A stretch of DNA of 64,000 nucleotides from Puniceicoccus vermicola (GTDB taxonomy: Bacteria > Verrucomicrobiota > Verrucomicrobiia > Opitutales > Puniceicoccaceae), in assembly GCF_014230055.1 (NCBI RefSeq), contig NZ_JACHVA010000080.1, positions 1-64,000 on the forward strand, given 5' to 3'. The notes under the pieces were generated by a model. The model was not told the origin of the DNA, did no database searches, and worked only from the letters and a program-made list of their open reading frames with translations. This document shows, in pieces, positions 48,642-57,358 of this stretch (position 1 is the stretch's first letter; each line of letters begins with the position of its first letter). Position numbers and translations under genes: made by a program.

Positions 48642-49460
48642 TTAAGACTCCTTCGATTCTTTCGAACCTTCCTCAGAGGAGAAACCTTCCGGAAGGGTGA
48701 CTTCCCCTTCGTTCTCCACATCGGAGAAAACGTTGCGGGAGATGACCGGACCCGAGGACTTCGGCATGGAAACCGACTCGCGGCTTTCGAGGCCGTCCTG
48801 AATCGCTTCCACGATCGCTTCCACGATGATGCGGATCGACTTGGCTGCGTCGTCATTGCCCGGAATCGGGTAATCGACGAAGGATGGGTTTGAGTTGGTG
48901 TCTACGAGGGCGATCACAGGGATGCCGAGACGACGGGCTTCTTCAACAGCGATTTCTTCGTTGTTGACGTCGATGATGAAAAGAGCGGAAGGAACTTCGT
49001 TGATGTCGATGATCCCTTCGAAGTTGCGGTTCATCCGGACCATTTGGCGGCGGATTGCAGCGCCTTCCTTCTTGGGAAGGTCGTTCAGCGAACCGTCCTT
49101 TTCCATAGCGAGGAAACGACGATACTTCTGCAAGCTGGTCTTGATGGTTGCGAAATTGGTCAGCGTGCCACCCATCCAGCGGTTTACGGTGAAGGGCATG
49201 CGGGTTTCCGCAGCTGCTTCGCGAACGATTTCTTGAGCCTGGCGCTTGGTGCCGACGAAAAGGATGTTCTTCCCGGTGCGGACTGTGTCGGTCACGAACT
49301 GGCAAGCTTTCTCGAGCTGGTTGTAGGTCTTCTCCAGATCAATGATGGAGATACCATTCCGGTGGTCGAAAAGGTATGGCTTGAAGTTCGGGTTCCAGCG
49401 GCGGACTTGGTGTCCGAAGTGTACGCCTGCGTCGAGGAGATCTTTTGGTGTGATGTTCAT
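48642..49460 (-). CDS. rpsB: 30S ribosomal protein S2
   Basis: 272 aa with the S2 hallmarks: MNITPKDLLDAGVHFGHQ at the N-terminus, RWNPNFKPYLFDHRNGISIIDLEKT, ILFVGTKRQAQEIV, MPFTVNRWMGGTLTNF, and PVIALVDTNSNPSFVDYPIPGNDDA. The last ~35 residues form an acidic, serine-rich tail beyond the usual ~240-residue core. Co-transcribed with tsf. A promoter candidate lies 81-108 bp upstream. Confidence 0.97.
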   Translation of the reverse strand: MNITPKDLLDAGVHFGHQVRRWNPNFKPYLFDHRNGISIIDLEKTYNQLEKACQFVTDTVRTGKNILFVGTKRQAQEIVREAAAETRMPFTVNRWMGGTLTNFATIKTSLQKYRRFLAMEKDGSLNDLPKKEGAAIRRQMVRMNRNFEGIIDINEVPSALFIIDVNNEEIAVEEARRLGIPVIALVDTNSNPSFVDYPIPGNDDAAKSIRIIVEAIVEAIQDGLESRESVSMPKSSGPVISRNVFSDVENEGEVTLPEGFSSEEGSKESKES

Positions 49461-49540
49461 GGTTCAAAGCCCCAGAAACGGGGAGAAATCAGGTTTTCTT
49501 GGTTGTACTTCTTGATGTTAGTCTTGAAACGAAACGATAA

Positions 49541-49568
49541 AAACTAGGGGTTGGGGGTGCGGGTTCAA
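49541..49568 (-). promoter_or_regulatory. Candidate sigma-70-like promoter of rpsB-tsf
   Basis: Read on the minus strand: TTGAAC (49563-49568) and TAGTTT (49541-49546) with a 16-bp spacer, about 80 bp before the rpsB start. The -10 match is weak. Confidence 0.35.
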
Positions 49569-49706
49569 GAACAAAACCAGCGAATCTCGGGGTTTTCGGC
49601 AAGCGATAAGGTCAAAAGATACTGGGATGTAACACTTCTTCTCTTTTTTTCTTTTTGCGACACCGAGTCTCGACAGTAGGCCCGGTTCTAGCTATCCCGA
49701 GGGTAT

Positions 49707-50906
49707 ATGAAGCCTAAGAAAGTAGCCTTCCTTACCGCGGGTGGTCTCGCGCCTTGTCTCTCTTCCGCTGTGGGCGGACTGATCGAGCGATACACGGAGA
49801 TGGATCCGTCGATCGAGCTCATTTACTACCGGAGCGGATACAAGGGGCTTCTCCTCGGAGATTCCGTGGTCGTTGATGCAGAGATGCGGAAAAATGCCGG
49901 GGTTCTCCATCGTTTCGGAGGGAGCCCTATCGGCAATAGCCGGGTCAAGCTCACCAATGTGAAGGATTGTGTGAAGCGCGGCCTTGTCGCGGAAGGGGAA
50001 GATCCCCAAAAGAAGGCGGCGGATCAGCTGATCGCCGATGGCGTCGACATCCTCCACACCATCGGAGGAGATGACACCAATACCGCTGCCGCCGATCTCG
50101 CTGCTTTCCTCAAGGAAAATGATTACAGCCTCACCGTCATTGGTCTGCCGAAGACGATCGACAACGACGTCGTGCCGATCGCGCAGAGCCTGGGTGCCTG
50201 GACGGCGGCCGAAGAGGGTGCCAAGTATTTCGAAAACGTAGTGGCCGAGCACAATGCGAATCCCCGCATGCTCATCATCCACGAGGTCATGGGTCGCAAC
50301 TGCGGCTGGTTGACCGCGGCCACCGCTGCCGAGTATCGCAAGATCCTTGATCGCAAAGAGTGGGTTCCGGGTCTTGGATTGAGCCGCGAACGTCACGAGG
50401 TGCACGGGGTCTTTATCCCGGAAATGGATCTCGACCTCAAAGCCGAAGCCGCTCGCCTGAAGATGGTCATGGACGATCAGGACTGCGTGAATCTTTTCAT
50501 CAGTGAAGGGGCCGGAGTCGAAAGCATCGTTGCCCAGATGGAAGAAGCGGGTGAGGAAGTCCCTCGCGACGCCTTCGGTCACGTGAAGCTCGATGCCGTT
50601 AATCCGGGCAAATATTTCGGGGAAAAGTTCGCGGAAGCTCTCGGAGCGGAAAAGGTTCTCGTTCAAAAGAGCGGTTACTACGCCCGTGCGGCGGCCGCTA
50701 ACATCGAAGACCTTCGTCTCATCAAGAGCTGCGTCGATCTCGCCGTTGAATGCGCCTTCCGGAAAGAGGGCGGCGTGATTGGTCACGACGAGGATCAGAA
50801 CAATGTTCTGCGCGCCATCGAGTTCGACCGGATCAAGGGCGGCAAGCCTTTCGACGTCGAAGCTTCTTGGTTCAAGGAACTGCTCTCCGAAATCGGCCAA
50901 GCCTAA
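49707..50906 (+). CDS. pfp: PPi-dependent (or PPi-type) 6-phosphofructokinase
   Basis: 399 aa. It phosphorylates fructose-6-phosphate in glycolysis; the sequence has the pattern of PPi-using enzymes, with GGDD (in TIGGDDTNTAA) where ATP-PFKs have GGDGS/T, and LPKTIDNDV with the residues that accompany PPi use. Other motifs: FLTAGGLAPCLSSAVGG at the N-terminus, VMGRNCGWLTA for the sugar phosphate, and RDAFGHVKLDAVNPGKYF. A Shine-Dalgarno (gaggg) precedes the ATG. It is divergent from rpsB-tsf. With ppdK it indicates that pyrophosphate can replace ATP in central metabolism. Confidence 0.9.
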   Translation: MKPKKVAFLTAGGLAPCLSSAVGGLIERYTEMDPSIELIYYRSGYKGLLLGDSVVVDAEMRKNAGVLHRFGGSPIGNSRVKLTNVKDCVKRGLVAEGEDPQKKAADQLIADGVDILHTIGGDDTNTAAADLAAFLKENDYSLTVIGLPKTIDNDVVPIAQSLGAWTAAEEGAKYFENVVAEHNANPRMLIIHEVMGRNCGWLTAATAAEYRKILDRKEWVPGLGLSRERHEVHGVFIPEMDLDLKAEAARLKMVMDDQDCVNLFISEGAGVESIVAQMEEAGEEVPRDAFGHVKLDAVNPGKYFGEKFAEALGAEKVLVQKSGYYARAAAANIEDLRLIKSCVDLAVECAFRKEGGVIGHDEDQNNVLRAIEFDRIKGGKPFDVEASWFKELLSEIGQA

Positions 50907-51025
50907 GGCCCACTCTGAGTCAGCCCCTTCGGCTGGCGGGATTCACATTCCGTCCCGAGGGGGTGGGACGCTATCTTGCGCTGCGAAGCGCAGGTGTTCT
51001 CTCTTTGTCGGAAGATGCCCCGTGT

Positions 51026-52159
51026 TCAGGGCAGTCTCTGGTAGTAGGTGAATTCGTGCCCGGGCAGGAGCTCGGGATGGAATATCGCAATGAGGTCGGC
51101 CAGCACACGGTCGGGGTAGACGCTGCCCGATTCCCAGAAGTCGTTTGCCCCGCTCGGGCGAACGCGAAGGTTGCGGTTGTAAACTTCGCCAGCTTGGAAG
51201 ACGGGAAGGGAGCGGAAACGTTCGTCGGAGGTAGCCAATTCGTTGAGCGTGGCATAGCGCCCAGGGTTGAGCCAAAAGTCGGCCGTGAAGCCTTTGGCCA
51301 AGGCGGACTCGAAATCGATCGGGAAGCTTCCAGTCGAGGAATTGTCCTTCCAAAGCGATTGCGCTCCCGCGTCCTCCAGGAATGCTGCCGTGAAACTAGC
51401 CCCTCCCGGCATATACCAGATCCCGCCGAAGGGGGCTGAGAGCAGGACTTTCGGTTGATCCGGGGAAGCCGCGGATACGATCTCTTCGAGCTCGTGGTAG
51501 CGCTCCTGGGTTTCTTCAAAGAGGGCGAAGGCTTCCTCGCGATGCCCGGTGATGATTCCGAAGAGCTTGATCCATTCGCTGCGGCCCAATGGCTCTGTTT
51601 CTTTCCAGGAGGCGGTGACGAGAACCGGAATGCCTGCGTCTCGCAGGCGGGTCTCCAGAGCCTCTTGCCCCGAATTGATCCGGGTGAGAATGACGAGGTC
51701 GGGCTTCGCCGCGATCACTGACTCCAGATCCAGATTGTTCCCAGCACCGACTTCGATTACCTCTCCGTTGGCATGCATTTCGCCGATTCGCTCCGAGAAA
51801 ACATAGTCTACATCGTCGACTGCGATGACTTGCTCGAGAGCCCCAATCGCATTCAGGGGCCCGATGTAGGTCGTGGAGAGGGAGACGATTTTTTCCGCGG
51901 GAATCGGAATGGTCCGAGTCGCGGTGTTTTCATTTTTGGCCTCTCCTTTGGGGATGAGTTCGTATTCGAGGCTCTGCGACGGTTGGATCGGGTCGATGAT
52001 GGAAACACGGTAGGCGGCGCCGGGCAGCTCTTCAATGGAGAGGGTGGCAGATTCTTCCATTAACTCCCGCCCGCCGGACCAGAGAGGGAGAACGGACAAG
52101 CCGATGATCAACAAGTTCGACGTTTTATTACAAAGAGCCCCGAGGGTAGAAAAATTCAT
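51026..52159 (-). CDS. ABC-transporter periplasmic binding protein (BtuF/FecB-type, cobalamin or iron complex)
   Basis: 377 aa from the ATG at 52159, where a signal-like hydrophobic stretch begins (LLIIGLSVLPLWSGG); an earlier ATG at 52225 adds 22 residues. It has an N-terminal ~75-residue extension before the binding fold. The class III fold is seen in KIVSLSTTYIGPLNAIGAL, VGAGNNLDLESVIAAKPDLVIL, and the C-terminal FWESGSVYPDRVLADLIAIFHPELL. Such proteins deliver siderophores, heme or cobalamin to a permease. No permease, ATPase or TonB receptor gene is adjacent, so it is an orphan here. Confidence 0.8.
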   Translation of the reverse strand: MNFSTLGALCNKTSNLLIIGLSVLPLWSGGRELMEESATLSIEELPGAAYRVSIIDPIQPSQSLEYELIPKGEAKNENTATRTIPIPAEKIVSLSTTYIGPLNAIGALEQVIAVDDVDYVFSERIGEMHANGEVIEVGAGNNLDLESVIAAKPDLVILTRINSGQEALETRLRDAGIPVLVTASWKETEPLGRSEWIKLFGIITGHREEAFALFEETQERYHELEEIVSAASPDQPKVLLSAPFGGIWYMPGGASFTAAFLEDAGAQSLWKDNSSTGSFPIDFESALAKGFTADFWLNPGRYATLNELATSDERFRSLPVFQAGEVYNRNLRVRPSGANDFWESGSVYPDRVLADLIAIFHPELLPGHEFTYYQRLP

Positions 52160-52300
52160 TCCCTTTTCTACGGGTGATCGGCCGTCGACCGCAATCCTTC
52201 GGGTGGACCTAAGGGACCGCGGCATTGATTCCGCCCCGACGGAACCCTCGAAGCGGGCAGGGGCAAACCATGAGAGGCCTTGCCCTGTCCCCGATAATTC

Positions 52301-52972
52301 TTACCGCCTCGAAGCGGCCAAGAAGTAGAGCAGCCAGCTGAGCGACGACACAAAGGCGGCAATGTAAGTCCAGCCCGCAGCGTTCAAGGTCTTCTTTACG
52401 CCGGGTAGTTCATCGCTTTCGATGATGCCCAAGCTGTCCAATTGGACCGTTGCTCGTCGGCTCGCATCAAATTCGACCGGGAGAGTGATGAGTTGAAATA
52501 CAGTGAGGATGGCATAGACCACCACTCCGAGAAGAATGAATCCACTGAAGTGAAAGAAAAGACCGCCGAAGACAACCAGTGGCAGCATTCGCGAAGCGAT
52601 GTTTGTGATCGGTCCCAAGGCCATGCGGGTTTGTAGCATCGAATAGCCCACTTTGTGCTGAATGGCATGACCCGCTTCATGGGCGGCGACACCGAGGGCG
52701 GCGAGGCTAGTCCCCCCAAAGTTGTGCTGACTCAGGCAAAGGCGTTTTCGAGTGGGATCGTAGTGGTCTGTCAGCTCGCCCTGAATTGGCACGATTTCCA
52801 CATCATTGATCCCCGCTTGACGCATCACATAGCTCGCTGCTTCCGCGCCAGTAATTCCGCTTCGCGAACGAATTTGAGAATACTTACGGTAGGTGCTCAC
52901 CACTCGTTGCTGGGCCCAAAACGCCAGGATGAAGGTCGGAATGATGAGGAAAAGATAGAGTTGGACGTTCAT
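52301..52972 (-). CDS. YugP-family neutral zinc metallopeptidase
   Basis: 223 aa, Zn_peptidase_2 (PF04298) family. N-terminal transmembrane segment (LYLFLIIPTFILAFW), catalytic zinc motif HEAGHAIQH near residue 98, then hydrophobic segments (GPITNIASRMLPLVVFGGLFF; GVVVYAILTVFQLITLPVEFDASRRA) and a final helix. Members are membrane-bound metalloproteases whose substrates are largely unknown. The length is standard. It precedes the binding-protein gene in the same orientation with about 140 bp between. Confidence 0.9.
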   Translation of the reverse strand: MNVQLYLFLIIPTFILAFWAQQRVVSTYRKYSQIRSRSGITGAEAASYVMRQAGINDVEIVPIQGELTDHYDPTRKRLCLSQHNFGGTSLAALGVAAHEAGHAIQHKVGYSMLQTRMALGPITNIASRMLPLVVFGGLFFHFSGFILLGVVVYAILTVFQLITLPVEFDASRRATVQLDSLGIIESDELPGVKKTLNAAGWTYIAAFVSSLSWLLYFLAASRR

Positions 52973-53156
52973 AGAGTGAGATCAGTTTCTGAAGATTGTT
53001 TCGTACTCTAGCAGATTCGGTTCCCCGCTCAATAGGAGCCGGTCGAATTTTGGACGATTTCACAAGGCACTTGGAAACAGTGCCTTATAAACTGCATTCT
53101 TCTCTTTTCGCCCCTCAGGAGGAACGATCGTGCTCGCTTGAGCGGGACAGTTCGTC

Positions 53157-55250
53157 TCAATCCGTCGCAGAATTGAGCAATCCTGCCCGTCGCAGAAGGG
53201 CGTCGGGGTCGGGATCGCGTCCCATGAAGTTGGAGAAGAGTTGGGCGGGCGGTTCGCTATTCCCTTTTGCCAGAATCTTCTCGCGGAATTCCTTGCCCGT
53301 GTCGGAGTTGAGGATCCCTTCATCGAGGAAGCGGCTGAAGGCATCGGCATCGAGCATCTCGGCGTACTTGTAGCTGTAGTATCCGGCCGCGTATCCAGTC
53401 GGGGAGCCGAAGAGGTGGGTGAAGCGGGGAAGAATGCTCGGAGGCTTGGTCTGGAGAGGAATCTGGTAGTCGGCCAAGGTCTCGTTGATGAAGGCGAATA
53501 GCTCCGTTTCATCGGCGAAACTGCGATTGTTGTGCAGCTCGAGGTCCATTTTCGCAAAGGAAAGCTGGCGCATCGTCTGAATCGCGCTCTGGAAATTACG
53601 GGCGCGCCGCATCTTCTGATAAAGATCCTCAGGAAGAGTCTCGCCGGTTTCGTAATGCAGGGCAAAGAGATCGAGGCTCTCGCGTTCCCAACACCAGTTT
53701 TCCATGATCTGCGAAGGCAGTTCGACAAAGTCCCAAGCGACACTGGTCCCCGAAAGCCCGCGGACTTTCACTTTGCTGCAAAGGTGGTGCAGGAGATGGC
53801 CAAACTCGTGGAAAATGGTTTCGACCTCACGGTGGGTCAGGAGCGCCGGGCGGTCGCCGGAAGGAGGCGTGAGGTTTCCGCAGATGACTCCGTAGTGGGG
53901 TGAGGGCTGGTCCGGATCAAAAGGCGAGCCGGTAAAGAGGGGATTCATCCAGGCCCCGTCGCGTTTGCCCTTGCGGGGATACCAGTCGGCGTAGAAGGAC
54001 CCCAGCGTGTGGCCGCTGGAATCCTCAAGATCGTAGAATTCGACGTCGGGATGCCAGACCAACTCCGAGGTGGGCGCTTCTTTGGGAACGATACGGACGG
54101 CGAAGACTTTCTCTGCGAGAGCGAAAAGGCCGTTTTGCACGGAGCGAATCGGGAACCATTGGCGGAGTTCTTCCTCATCAAAATCGAAGAGCTTCTTACG
54201 CATCCGCTCGCCCCAATAGGAAACCTCCCAAGGTTCGAGCTTACGAATGTCGGAATCCGTTTCATCCGCGCGGAATTTTTCCAGTTCCTCGATCTCCTTC
54301 TTGAAGTAGGGGAGCACTTTCTCGTGCATCTCCTCGACAAACTCAATCGCGGCAGAGCCCTTTTTCACCATCCGGCGGCTGGTGGTGTAGTCGGCAAAGC
54401 TTGGGAAATTGAGAAGATTCACTTTCTCATTCCGGAGTTTCAAAATCTCGAGAACGCGGGATGGATTGTCGAATTTACCGTCATTGCCAATCTGGCTGGC
54501 AGCTTCCCAAATTTCTTTGCGGAGATCGTCCGAGTGGGCGTATTGCAAAATCGGGAGGTAAGAAGGCGCTTGCAGAGAGAAACGCCAGGCCGGCGTTCCC
54601 CCGGAGCCGTGGCCATGATTCTTGGCATCGTGCTCAGCGGCTTGCAGAGCCGATTCCGGAATCCCGTCGAGACGCGAACGGTCGGTCACGATGAGTTCCC
54701 AATTCTCGGTAGAGTCCAATACGTTCTCAGTAAATTTTTGGGTCACCGCCGCGAGTTTGGACTCCAAGGAGCGAAGTTTTTCTTTCCCCTCCTCATCGAG
54801 TTGTGCCCCCGCTTCCTCAAAATCACGTCGGGTTTCCTGCAAATGGCGCAGCTCGACGGCATCCTCCGGCAACGGCCCGGACTCGGCGACTTTGCGCACC
54901 CGTTCCCAGAGCTTTTCGCGGAGACAGAGCCCTGCAAAGAAATGACTCACGGTAGGAAGCACCTCGTTATAGGCTTCCCGAAACTCGGGACTCGTGCGAA
55001 CGCTGCTCAAGTGACCGGCAAGACTCCAACTGTCCGAAAGATCACGGAGAGCCCGATCAATCCCGGCGATCACAGATTCATAAGTAGAATCTTCCAATGA
55101 GAGGTTCTCGATAGCAGCAAGTTTCTCTTCAGCGATCTGAATCGCTTCCTGTATGTCCGCGACTAGACAGTTGGGCGTAAGAGTCGACCAATCGACAGGG
55201 CGCTCGCGGTTGAGAAAAGGACGTTCGTTGACGGTCAGCATTGCAGGCAC
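53157..55250 (-). CDS. M3-family oligopeptidase (oligopeptidase A-like)
   Basis: 697 aa, typical of the thimet oligopeptidase / PrlC family. The zinc site is HEFGH (in VETIFHEFGHLLHHLCSKV) with the downstream glutamate in the FVELPSQIMENWCWE segment. The region GSFYADWYPRKGKRDGAW and the C-terminal SPTGYAAGYYSYKYAEMLDADAFSRF match the family. It degrades short peptides in the cytosol; no signal peptide is present (MPAMLTVNERPFLN). It stands alone, with a divergent transglutaminase gene beyond its start. Confidence 0.95.
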   Translation of the reverse strand: MPAMLTVNERPFLNRERPVDWSTLTPNCLVADIQEAIQIAEEKLAAIENLSLEDSTYESVIAGIDRALRDLSDSWSLAGHLSSVRTSPEFREAYNEVLPTVSHFFAGLCLREKLWERVRKVAESGPLPEDAVELRHLQETRRDFEEAGAQLDEEGKEKLRSLESKLAAVTQKFTENVLDSTENWELIVTDRSRLDGIPESALQAAEHDAKNHGHGSGGTPAWRFSLQAPSYLPILQYAHSDDLRKEIWEAASQIGNDGKFDNPSRVLEILKLRNEKVNLLNFPSFADYTTSRRMVKKGSAAIEFVEEMHEKVLPYFKKEIEELEKFRADETDSDIRKLEPWEVSYWGERMRKKLFDFDEEELRQWFPIRSVQNGLFALAEKVFAVRIVPKEAPTSELVWHPDVEFYDLEDSSGHTLGSFYADWYPRKGKRDGAWMNPLFTGSPFDPDQPSPHYGVICGNLTPPSGDRPALLTHREVETIFHEFGHLLHHLCSKVKVRGLSGTSVAWDFVELPSQIMENWCWERESLDLFALHYETGETLPEDLYQKMRRARNFQSAIQTMRQLSFAKMDLELHNNRSFADETELFAFINETLADYQIPLQTKPPSILPRFTHLFGSPTGYAAGYYSYKYAEMLDADAFSRFLDEGILNSDTGKEFREKILAKGNSEPPAQLFSNFMGRDPDPDALLRRAGLLNSATD

Positions 55251-55420
55251 CTTTGGCGGGCATGCCTAAAGTGGCAAGACGTCAGTGCAGATTTCTTTGC
55301 AGATTATCAATCAGACCTATAATCAATTGACGAATCGAGGGGGAATCTTCGAAGCACAGAAAAGGACAGCGGAATCAGGAACTCGTGTGAAATCGCGTTG
55401 ATTCGTGTTGCCAACTGGAG

Positions 55421-56305
55421 ATGCCTAATTCCACTCTTCCACCAGTGAGATTCTCGGTGTCCCACAAGACCTTTTATAAGTATGCGCAGCCCGCTTCAGA
55501 GTCCGTGGCTGAACTACGTTTGTGTCCCATGTCCGGGCCCTGCCAGATCGTTCAATCGCGAAAGCTCTTGGTCGAGCCGGAGGTGCCTGTTGGATCGTTC
55601 GAGGATTATTGGGGAAATTCCGTGGAATATTTCGCGATCCCTTTTCGCCACACGACCTTGAAAATAGCCTCCTCGTCGATGGTGGAAACCTCTCCGCAGG
55701 AATCCGTCGAATACTGTGAAGACGTCACCGTAGCCGAGGCCCGGCAAATCATTGCCCGCTCGTCTTTGAAAGCGATCGACTACCGCCGCCCAACCAGGCT
55801 GGTTCCAGTAGGAAAGGTGCTCCGCTGCCTCAATCGTCGATTTATCTCGTCAAATGCCTACATCATCGAAACAGCGCTCTCTCTAAACGAGTGGATCTAT
55901 AAAAACTTTGAATACGTCCCGGGGGCGACGGATGTTAGCACTCCCCTGGAGAAGGTTTTGGAGATGAGAAAAGGGGTCTGCCAGGATTTTGCGCACGTCA
56001 TGCTCTCCATTCTTCGGACAGGAGGAATTCCCGCTCGGTATGTCAGCGGATACATCGAGCACGTCGATCCCACCCAGCCCAACTCCGAACTAGTCGGCGC
56101 CGCTGCCAGCCACGCCTGGGTAGAAATCAATCTCCCAGGAGACCGATGGTGGGGCCTGGATCCGACCAACAATCAAGTCGTCGGTGAGCGGCACATCAAG
56201 GTAGCTGCTGGGAGAGATTACCACGACGTAGCTCCTTTTCGGGGAACATTTCGAGGAGTGACCCAGCAGAACCTCGACGTAGCTGTCGAAATTAAGAGGA
56301 AATAG
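55421..56305 (+). CDS. Transglutaminase-like protease-fold protein
   Basis: 294 aa. The N-terminal beta region (about 1-100; VRFSVSHKTFYKYAQPASES) is of the bacterial transglutaminase N-domain type. The papain-like core has the catalytic triad: Cys in RKGVCQDFAHVMLSILR, His in ASHAWVEINLPGDRWWG, Asp in GLDPTNNQ. Such proteins act as peptidases or protein cross-linkers; in bacteria they often sit with alpha-E and circularly permuted ATP-grasp genes, which are not next to it here. No signal peptide is evident, so it is probably cytosolic. Confidence 0.9.
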   Translation: MPNSTLPPVRFSVSHKTFYKYAQPASESVAELRLCPMSGPCQIVQSRKLLVEPEVPVGSFEDYWGNSVEYFAIPFRHTTLKIASSSMVETSPQESVEYCEDVTVAEARQIIARSSLKAIDYRRPTRLVPVGKVLRCLNRRFISSNAYIIETALSLNEWIYKNFEYVPGATDVSTPLEKVLEMRKGVCQDFAHVMLSILRTGGIPARYVSGYIEHVDPTQPNSELVGAAASHAWVEINLPGDRWWGLDPTNNQVVGERHIKVAAGRDYHDVAPFRGTFRGVTQQNLDVAVEIKRK

Positions 56306-56399
56306 TGAATCCAATCAGTTATATAGGGTCTCAAACTAATTTTATAAACCAGACCCATTAATGTTTGACCGAAATAATATATATCTATCTACTTTGAGC

Positions 56400-57356
56400 A
56401 TGAGACGGAAACGGATGATTATCAAGGGGCAGACGAGTTACTACCATGTAATGAGTCGGACGGTGAATGGGGAGGCTCTCTTTGGAGATTGGGAGAGGGA
56501 GGTTTTGCGGAAGATGATTTGGCAGGTGGCTGATTTCTCGGGGATCCGGGTGGTTACTTATGCGGTGATGAAGAACCACTTTCATGTTTTGGTGGAGGTG
56601 CCGGCGGAGGTTAGTATTTCGGATGAGGAGTTGGTGCGAAGGTATCGTCGGCTTTACCCTCAGCCTACTCCTTGGAATCCGATGCCGGCAGAGGTGTTAG
56701 AGGGGCATCTTCGGGAGAATACTTCGGAAGGGAGGGATTTGCGGAAGAGTCTTTTGCGTCGGATGGGGGATGTTTCCTGGATGATGAAGACTCTTAAGCA
56801 GCGTTTTGCAATGTGGTTTAACCGGTCGCGGGATCGTTTTGGGCATCTGTGGGCGGAGCGATTTAAGAGTGTCCTTGTGGAAGGGGATCGTTGGGCTTTG
56901 CGGACGGTGGCTGCCTATATTGACCTGAATGCGGTTCGGGCGGGGCTGGTTGAGGATCCTAAGGATTATCGGTTTTGTGGGTATGCCGAGGCACTGGGAG
57001 GGAGTCGGATGGCTCGGGTTGGGCTTTCTGTGGTCGATAAGGATTTGGCTGTGTATCGTCAGACTTTGTATGGCGCGGGTGCTGGGGAGAAGGATGAGAA
57101 GAAGTCGATCTCTCGGGAAGAAGCGGTGCGGGTGTTGGAAGAGGAGAAGGGGAAATTGCCTCTGTCTGTGGTTTTGCGGTGCCGGGTGCGGTATTTTACG
57201 GACGGGATGGTGCTGGGATCGGCTGCTTTTGTGGAAGAGCATGTTCAGACCGAGAGTTCTGGAGGCAAGCGTCCCAAGCGGGCGCATGCGATGAGTGGGG
57301 CTGACTGGGGTGGTTTGGCTGTCGGGACTGGGTTGCGGAAGGGGTTGTTCCGCTGA
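56400..57356 (+). CDS. Y1_Tnp (IS200-like HUH nuclease) domain protein
   Basis: 318 aa from the ATG at 56400, where family homology begins (MRRKRMIIKGQTSYYHVMSR); 13 upstream in-frame residues are A/T-rich. HUH motif: KNHFHVLVEV near residue 60. Further on FNRSRDRFGHLWAERFKSVLVEGD and AAYIDLNAVRAGLVEDPKDY match Y1 proteins of the large-transposase type. The C-terminal third is extra and basic. Its codon use (many ggg, ttt, ttg) differs from most neighbours, suggesting different ancestry. No clear ends or repeats flank it within ~100 bp, so it may be domesticated. Confidence 0.85.
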   Translation: MRRKRMIIKGQTSYYHVMSRTVNGEALFGDWEREVLRKMIWQVADFSGIRVVTYAVMKNHFHVLVEVPAEVSISDEELVRRYRRLYPQPTPWNPMPAEVLEGHLRENTSEGRDLRKSLLRRMGDVSWMMKTLKQRFAMWFNRSRDRFGHLWAERFKSVLVEGDRWALRTVAAYIDLNAVRAGLVEDPKDYRFCGYAEALGGSRMARVGLSVVDKDLAVYRQTLYGAGAGEKDEKKSISREEAVRVLEEEKGKLPLSVVLRCRVRYFTDGMVLGSAAFVEEHVQTESSGGKRPKRAHAMSGADWGGLAVGTGLRKGLFR

Positions 57357-57358
57357 CC

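Noticed and set aside
52160-52300. Cobalamin riboswitch upstream of the BtuF/FecB-type gene
   Set aside because: The ggaatca...gcggtccc stretch is suggestive, but the conserved B12-box and the other core elements could not be found.
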